DNA of 64,000 bases, from positions 48,449,108 to 48,513,107 of the forward strand of contig CM054158.1 of NCBI GenBank assembly GCA_028751875.1, written 5' to 3'. Both the position numbers and the translations under genes were made by a program. The DNA is from Rapana venosa. Lineage: Eukaryota > Mollusca > Gastropoda > Neogastropoda > Muricidae. The notes below the pieces were generated by a model. It saw nothing but the letters and a program-made list of their open reading frames with translations. It had not been told where the DNA came from and ran no database searches. Shown here one piece after another: positions 59,895 through 64,000 of this stretch; the first letter of the stretch is position 1; each line of letters starts with the position of its first letter.

Positions 59895-59995
59895 TTATTT
59901 TGTTGTGTTTTGACACCATCCCCGAAGTCAATATGTGGCTGCCTTGATGGCAGGTCAAAACGCTCATACGCAAAATCTCACCATTGGAAAATTCG
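59895..59995. repeat. ~110-bp dispersed repeat (representative)
   Basis: gacaccatccccgaagtcaa, tatgtggctgcc, atacgcaaaatctcaccatt. Similar copies: 25440-25560, 44965-45110, 50825-50935, 52755-52885, 53690-53760, 58970-59070 and 60765-60890. In full copies the end reads gagctctagctgaggaac. Confidence 0.75.
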
Positions 59996-60024
59996 AATCA
60001 CTGAGTACAAAAGTATTATTAGAA

Positions 60025-60285
60025 ATGGGTGTTCCTAAGGAAGAACTCGAAAAAAAACTGAAAGCCGAATTAGATACAACTCATTTGGAAGTCATAGATA
60101 TGTCAGACGGCTGTGGAGCAAAGTACCAAGTTCTGATTGTCTCACCAAAATTTGATGGTGTCAAGCCTACCATCAAAAGACACAGAATGGTTCATGGGGC
60201 TATAGAGGAAGAAATGAAATCGATCCATGCCATCCAGTTGAAAACACTGTCACCAGAGGAATGGGAGAAAGCGCAGCAGTCCTGA
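60025..60285 (+). CDS. BOLA2-like: BOLA2-like protein, intronless (probable retrocopy)
   Basis: An intact 86-codon frame starting MGVPKEELEKKLKAEL. It covers the whole BolA fold: HLEVIDMSDGCGAKYQVLIV with the Cys of the BOLA2/Fra2 branch, SPKFDGVKPTIKRHRMVHGA, and EMKSIHAIQLKTLSPEEWEK with the invariant C-terminal His. BOLA2 proteins act with monothiol glutaredoxins in cytosolic iron-sulfur cluster trafficking. The length equals the usual size for this branch (86 aa in human). There is one extra residue (GVKP for GKP). The frame also extends upstream into a dispersed repeat, but the ATG at 60025 fits the family start. It is antisense inside a YIPF3 intron, has no introns and no obvious promoter, so a retrocopy is likely; whether it is expressed is unknown. 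Confidence 0.75.
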   Translation: MGVPKEELEKKLKAELDTTHLEVIDMSDGCGAKYQVLIVSPKFDGVKPTIKRHRMVHGAIEEEMKSIHAIQLKTLSPEEWEKAQQS

Positions 60286-60908
60286 TCTCTGTACACTGCA
60301 CGTCCAATTTTAAAGACTGTCATGTCAAGAAAATCTACAATGTTCTGTTTTTCTACCTTTTCTTCAAAGTGATGGCATGTCGATCAAGGGGAAATTTGTG
60401 AGCTTTTGCTTTGCATTCAAAAAGGAACCGTGCAAGAGTTAGTGATCATCCTGCACCATAAGAGAGTCCTGGCTGGCTAGATTGTTTCTGAATCACAGAT
60501 TTATTGAGCAACGAGACATAAAGAGGGAGAGAAAAAAGGGAGAGAGGAAGAGAGAATACTGTACAGCTGTGAGGTAGAAAGGCTAAACAAACACAGTGGA
60601 AATGATTGCAGAAAGGCAGTCATTAAAATGCAATTTGGGCTTGTGTTAAAAAAATAATTAAAAAAAGACAGAGTGATAGAGTGACAAAGAGATTGAAGAT
60701 TCATAAACATAGAAAGTTAAAATACCATCTGTTTACCTAATTACTCTTGTGATGTGTAGCTTTATTATCATTCCTCAGCTAGAGCTCCAAGGTTCATCAA
60801 TGGTGAGATTTTGTGTAGGCAACCGTTTTTGCCTACCATTAAGTTGGCTGCATTTTAATTTTGGGAATGACGTCTAAACAGGACATTGATGTGCTTGCAT
60901 TTTTTAAG

Positions 60909-61260
60909 GAAGGTGGCAGGATGGTTAGGACGTTCGCCCGCCAACAAGTAAACCGTGAGGTTGTGGGTTCGATTCCCAGCCTCGCCCTTTCTTCCCAGTT
61001 TGACAAAAAAATCGAACTGAATGTCAAAGTCCTTGGGAGGAGACTATAAACCAGGGCTCCGTGTTCGAACGCATGCAGAACATCTTGCGCACACGTTAAA
61101 TCCTGTTCCGCTTTTTGGAAGAGTAGGTCATTGTGTGCCGGTGGAAAAAGATGACAGAATTTACAAAACCGCATACACACGGGGACTGGATGTTAAAAAG
61201 CACATGAGTGCTTATTCCATTATCCTCGATATAAAAGAATAAATAATAAATAATAATAAT
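60909..61260 (+). mobile_element. SINE, family A body with alternative head (A2), best copy
   Basis: Head ggaaggtggcaggatggtta with B box gggttcgattccc, then cccagtttgacaaaaaaatc, joined to the family A body at aaagtccttgggaggagact and running to cctcgatataaaagaataa. Confidence 0.8.
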
Positions 61261-62076
61261 AATAACCTTGAAGCTTTAGCCAAGAAACACACACACACAC
61301 AAAATCCCAAAACCAAACCAAAAAAATATTCCCCAAAATATAGCATTCCTACATGATGTATTAGTCTAAATATACTGCACTATCACCCCTCCCCTAAACA
61401 GACTATCAAATTCATTCTCTCAAACGCCTTCTGCAAATGATGTGATATCAACTCTACACTAACCTGTCATTTCCATTCATTCTCTAACAACTCAAATATT
61501 CAATTTCCACAAATTCAACTTTTGTTTTCCATTATGATAATTCTCTAAGAACTCAAAATACTCCATTTCCACAAATTCAACTTTTTTTTTCAATTATGAT
61601 ACAGCAAGTTTACCATCACATAATAACATGTCGTTCCCATCATTTTTGTTAATAACTTGAATTGTATTCTGACAATTTCAGAATGTTCCCTTGTAGAATG
61701 ATTGCAATATCACCTCTCCTGTAAATGGAATATATCATCCCATTCTTTCACAGATAGCCTGGTAAATTATAACCCATTAATTCATTCGTTCATTAATCAA
61801 TCAGTCAGTTAGTCCCTACACTAATCAATTCATTAACTTTTGAAAATATTTCAATACAACCATTGCTGTGCCATAGCATGCTTTTCACAGTATGATACTT
61901 GGCATTGCTTTGTTAAGTATCATTGCACGCATACAGTGTGTCACAGAGTGTCACACACACACACGTACACATGCACGCATACACATATGCACACACACAC
62001 ACTCTCTCTCTCTCTCTCTCGCTCAATCACACACACGACATGCATGCACACACAGGGGGACAAAACAGTCAGTTAC
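61261..62076 (-). other. YIPF3 intron, AT-rich, no feature except CA/CT repeat
   Basis: A duplicated segment (ctcaaata(t/c)tc...atttccacaaattcaacttt) lies at 61480-61600. CA/CT repeats fill 61950-62035, directly next to the exon donor at 62077. Confidence 0.6.
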
Positions 62077-62122
62077 CTGTCTGTGTGCGGTGGGTTTCTG
62101 TGGGATCAAGGAGTACAACAGC
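62077..62122 (-). CDS. YIPF3: YIPF3 short exon
   Basis: Acceptor gtcttttttcag, donor gtaactgact; 46 nt. It completes an Arg codon and encodes LLYSLIPQKPTAHRQ, aligning with the RLLxSMIP segment before the first helix in vertebrate YIPF3. Phases fit both neighbours. Confidence 0.9.
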
Positions 62123-62723
62123 CTGAAAAAAGACAAGGACAAGACATGGACACAGTTCATATTTAAAACTACAATAATCTGAAAAAAGAACAAAGACAAG
62201 ACATGGGACACAGTTTGACATGTTTAAAAAACTCAATGTGTGACTCTGTCCCTGAAACAAGGTTGTACAAACTAAAACACAGCACACAAACCCAGCACAA
62301 CTCAGTCAAGGGTCCAGGGCCCTGTGCTAAAATTAGCACACCCCTTTCTTTTTACCCCCACAAGCCCTCCCTTTTCTCCACCCTCCAGGTTTTCTACACC
62401 ATTGCATTAAAAAAGGTGTGAAGCCACCAAGTCCAAGTGCGGTCAGTTTCTACTTTACTTAGCACTGGCTGGCCCCAGCTGAGCTGGAACGGGATGGAAA
62501 GGATCACAGCTGAAAGCTAGAGGAAAAACTGACAGCCATGAACACTCCCCATGACAGAAAGTTACCAACAGCGTCTATATATTATTAGCTAAGTGACCGA
62601 GTAGATGAGACAATAAATGACAAAGTAAGCTGCCCCCAACACATGACAATGACGACAACAACACCTGGGATTTCTATAGCACTGACCTCGTAACAAAGTA
62701 CTACTGACTTTGCGACAATAAAT

Positions 62724-63045
62724 TTATTCTATTTATCCTTTCATTTTGAGGATAATGGAATAAGCACTTGTGTGCTTTTTTTTACATCCAGTCTCCATGT
62801 GTATGCAGTTTTGTCATCCGTTCCCACCAGCACACAATGGCCTACTCTTCCGAAAAGCAGAACGGGTTGTAACATTTGCACAAGATGTTCTGTGTACGGT
62901 TAACACACAGGATCTCAGTTTAGAGTCTCATCCGAAAGACTTTTAGAGGGAGCGGAGTCGGCACTGATGTTAACTCCAGAGAAAAAAATCCTCTCGAACG
63001 AGATTCGAACCTGGGTTAGCAAATCACAAGTACATGTTAACAAAA
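62724..63045 (-). mobile_element. tRNA-headed SINE, family A, diverged
   Basis: Tail end ttcattttgaggataatgga, B-box-like gagattcgaacctgg; the head is lost beyond gcaaatcacaagtac. Confidence 0.75.
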
Positions 63046-63051
63046 AAATTT

Positions 63052-63620
<569 letters not shown>

Positions 63621-63686
63621 GCATGCACACGCATACAGAGTGTCAAGTTAATAAAGACATATATGCCTTACACCACACGTAAAAGG

Positions 63687-63980
63687 AGGTAAAGGTAAAG
63701 GAGTCCCATAACCTATAAGGTCGTAGGGGAGCGAGGCGTCAGAGACCTCACTTCTCTAGGGCCAGCATATTGAGGGTGGCGCCCATCTCCTCTCCCTCGC
63801 TGCTTTACCTTCCCTGACCCTAAAGAGGGCAGGTACCCATTTATAGCTGGGTGAACTGGGGGAACTGTACTGAAGCCAAGGCGAGCAAACGGTCACCCAT
63901 CCAACTGGTAACCACGCTCGACGCTGCTTAACTTGGCTGGGGGAAAGCGAGTGCTCCGACCACTGAGCTATCCCGTCCCC
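63687..63980 (-). mobile_element. tRNA/5S chimeric SINE
   Basis: Nearly identical to 53161-53459: head GGGGACGGGATAGCTCAGTG, 5S-like TTGGATGGGTGACCG, 3' end with ccataacctataaggtcgta and a (ggtaaa)n start. Confidence 0.85.
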
Positions 63981-64000
63981 AGACACACAAAATATGCATG

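Overview
The window is eukaryotic and most resembles a mollusc genome, probably a gastropod; this is inferred from style, not from a marker gene. Genes are split into short GT-AG exons separated by kilobases of intron. The introns are full of tRNA-derived SINEs, non-LTR retrotransposon pieces, piggyBac-like elements, CA/GT/GA microsatellites and minisatellites. There are no operons, ribosome binding sites or prokaryotic features. Two multi-exon genes lie on the minus strand, one behind the other, and both run off the window.

Gene 1 (minus strand, about 42.3 kb down to past position 1) encodes a large protein I do not recognise as a named family. I reconstructed its exons from open frames plus matching splice sites and phases: a 32-nt micro-exon with the probable start codon (39067-39098), a Ser/Ala-rich exon (37559-38428), then 36013-36284, 33415-33756, five copies of a 171-nt exon (between 25993 and 32786), 23865-24461, 19576-20625, 10405-11649, 4289-5496 and 2197-2327. 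The protein carries four copies of one module of about 100 residues. Each copy is interrupted by a phase-0 intron at the same place, and the copies are joined by low-complexity linkers with repeated [VIM]KQE motifs. The last exon in the window looks like the start of a BTB/POZ domain. With all five 171-nt exons the part in the window is roughly 2,190 codons. I infer a nuclear, possibly transcriptional, role; this is not proven.

Gene 2 (minus strand, more than 63.3 kb down to about 46.2 kb) is YIPF3, a multi-pass Golgi protein of the Yip1 family. Seven exons give the C-terminal 237 or so residues through the stop codon, with every junction in phase; the N-terminus is beyond the right edge. An intronless, intact 86-aa BOLA2-like frame sits on the plus strand in one of its introns.

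Region by region: 1-1418, nested piggyBac-like elements. 1.4-12.5 kb, the 3' exons of gene 1 with a 59-bp minisatellite against one exon. 12.5-18.4 kb, two dead non-LTR retrotransposons. 19.5-24.5 kb, two large gene 1 exons. 25.8-33.2 kb, the tandem-duplicated exon block with a layered history of SINE and piggyBac insertion. 33.4-42.4 kb, the 5' part of gene 1. 42.4-46.2 kb, intergenic repeats. 46.2-49.9 kb, probable YIPF3 3' UTR. 49.9-64 kb, YIPF3 exons among SINEs, including a family whose head joins tRNA-like and 5S rRNA-like sequence.

The strongest candidates for something new are the four-fold module protein, its five-fold duplicated in-phase cassette exon, and the tRNA/5S chimeric SINE. 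All names rest on reading the sequence; no database search was possible.
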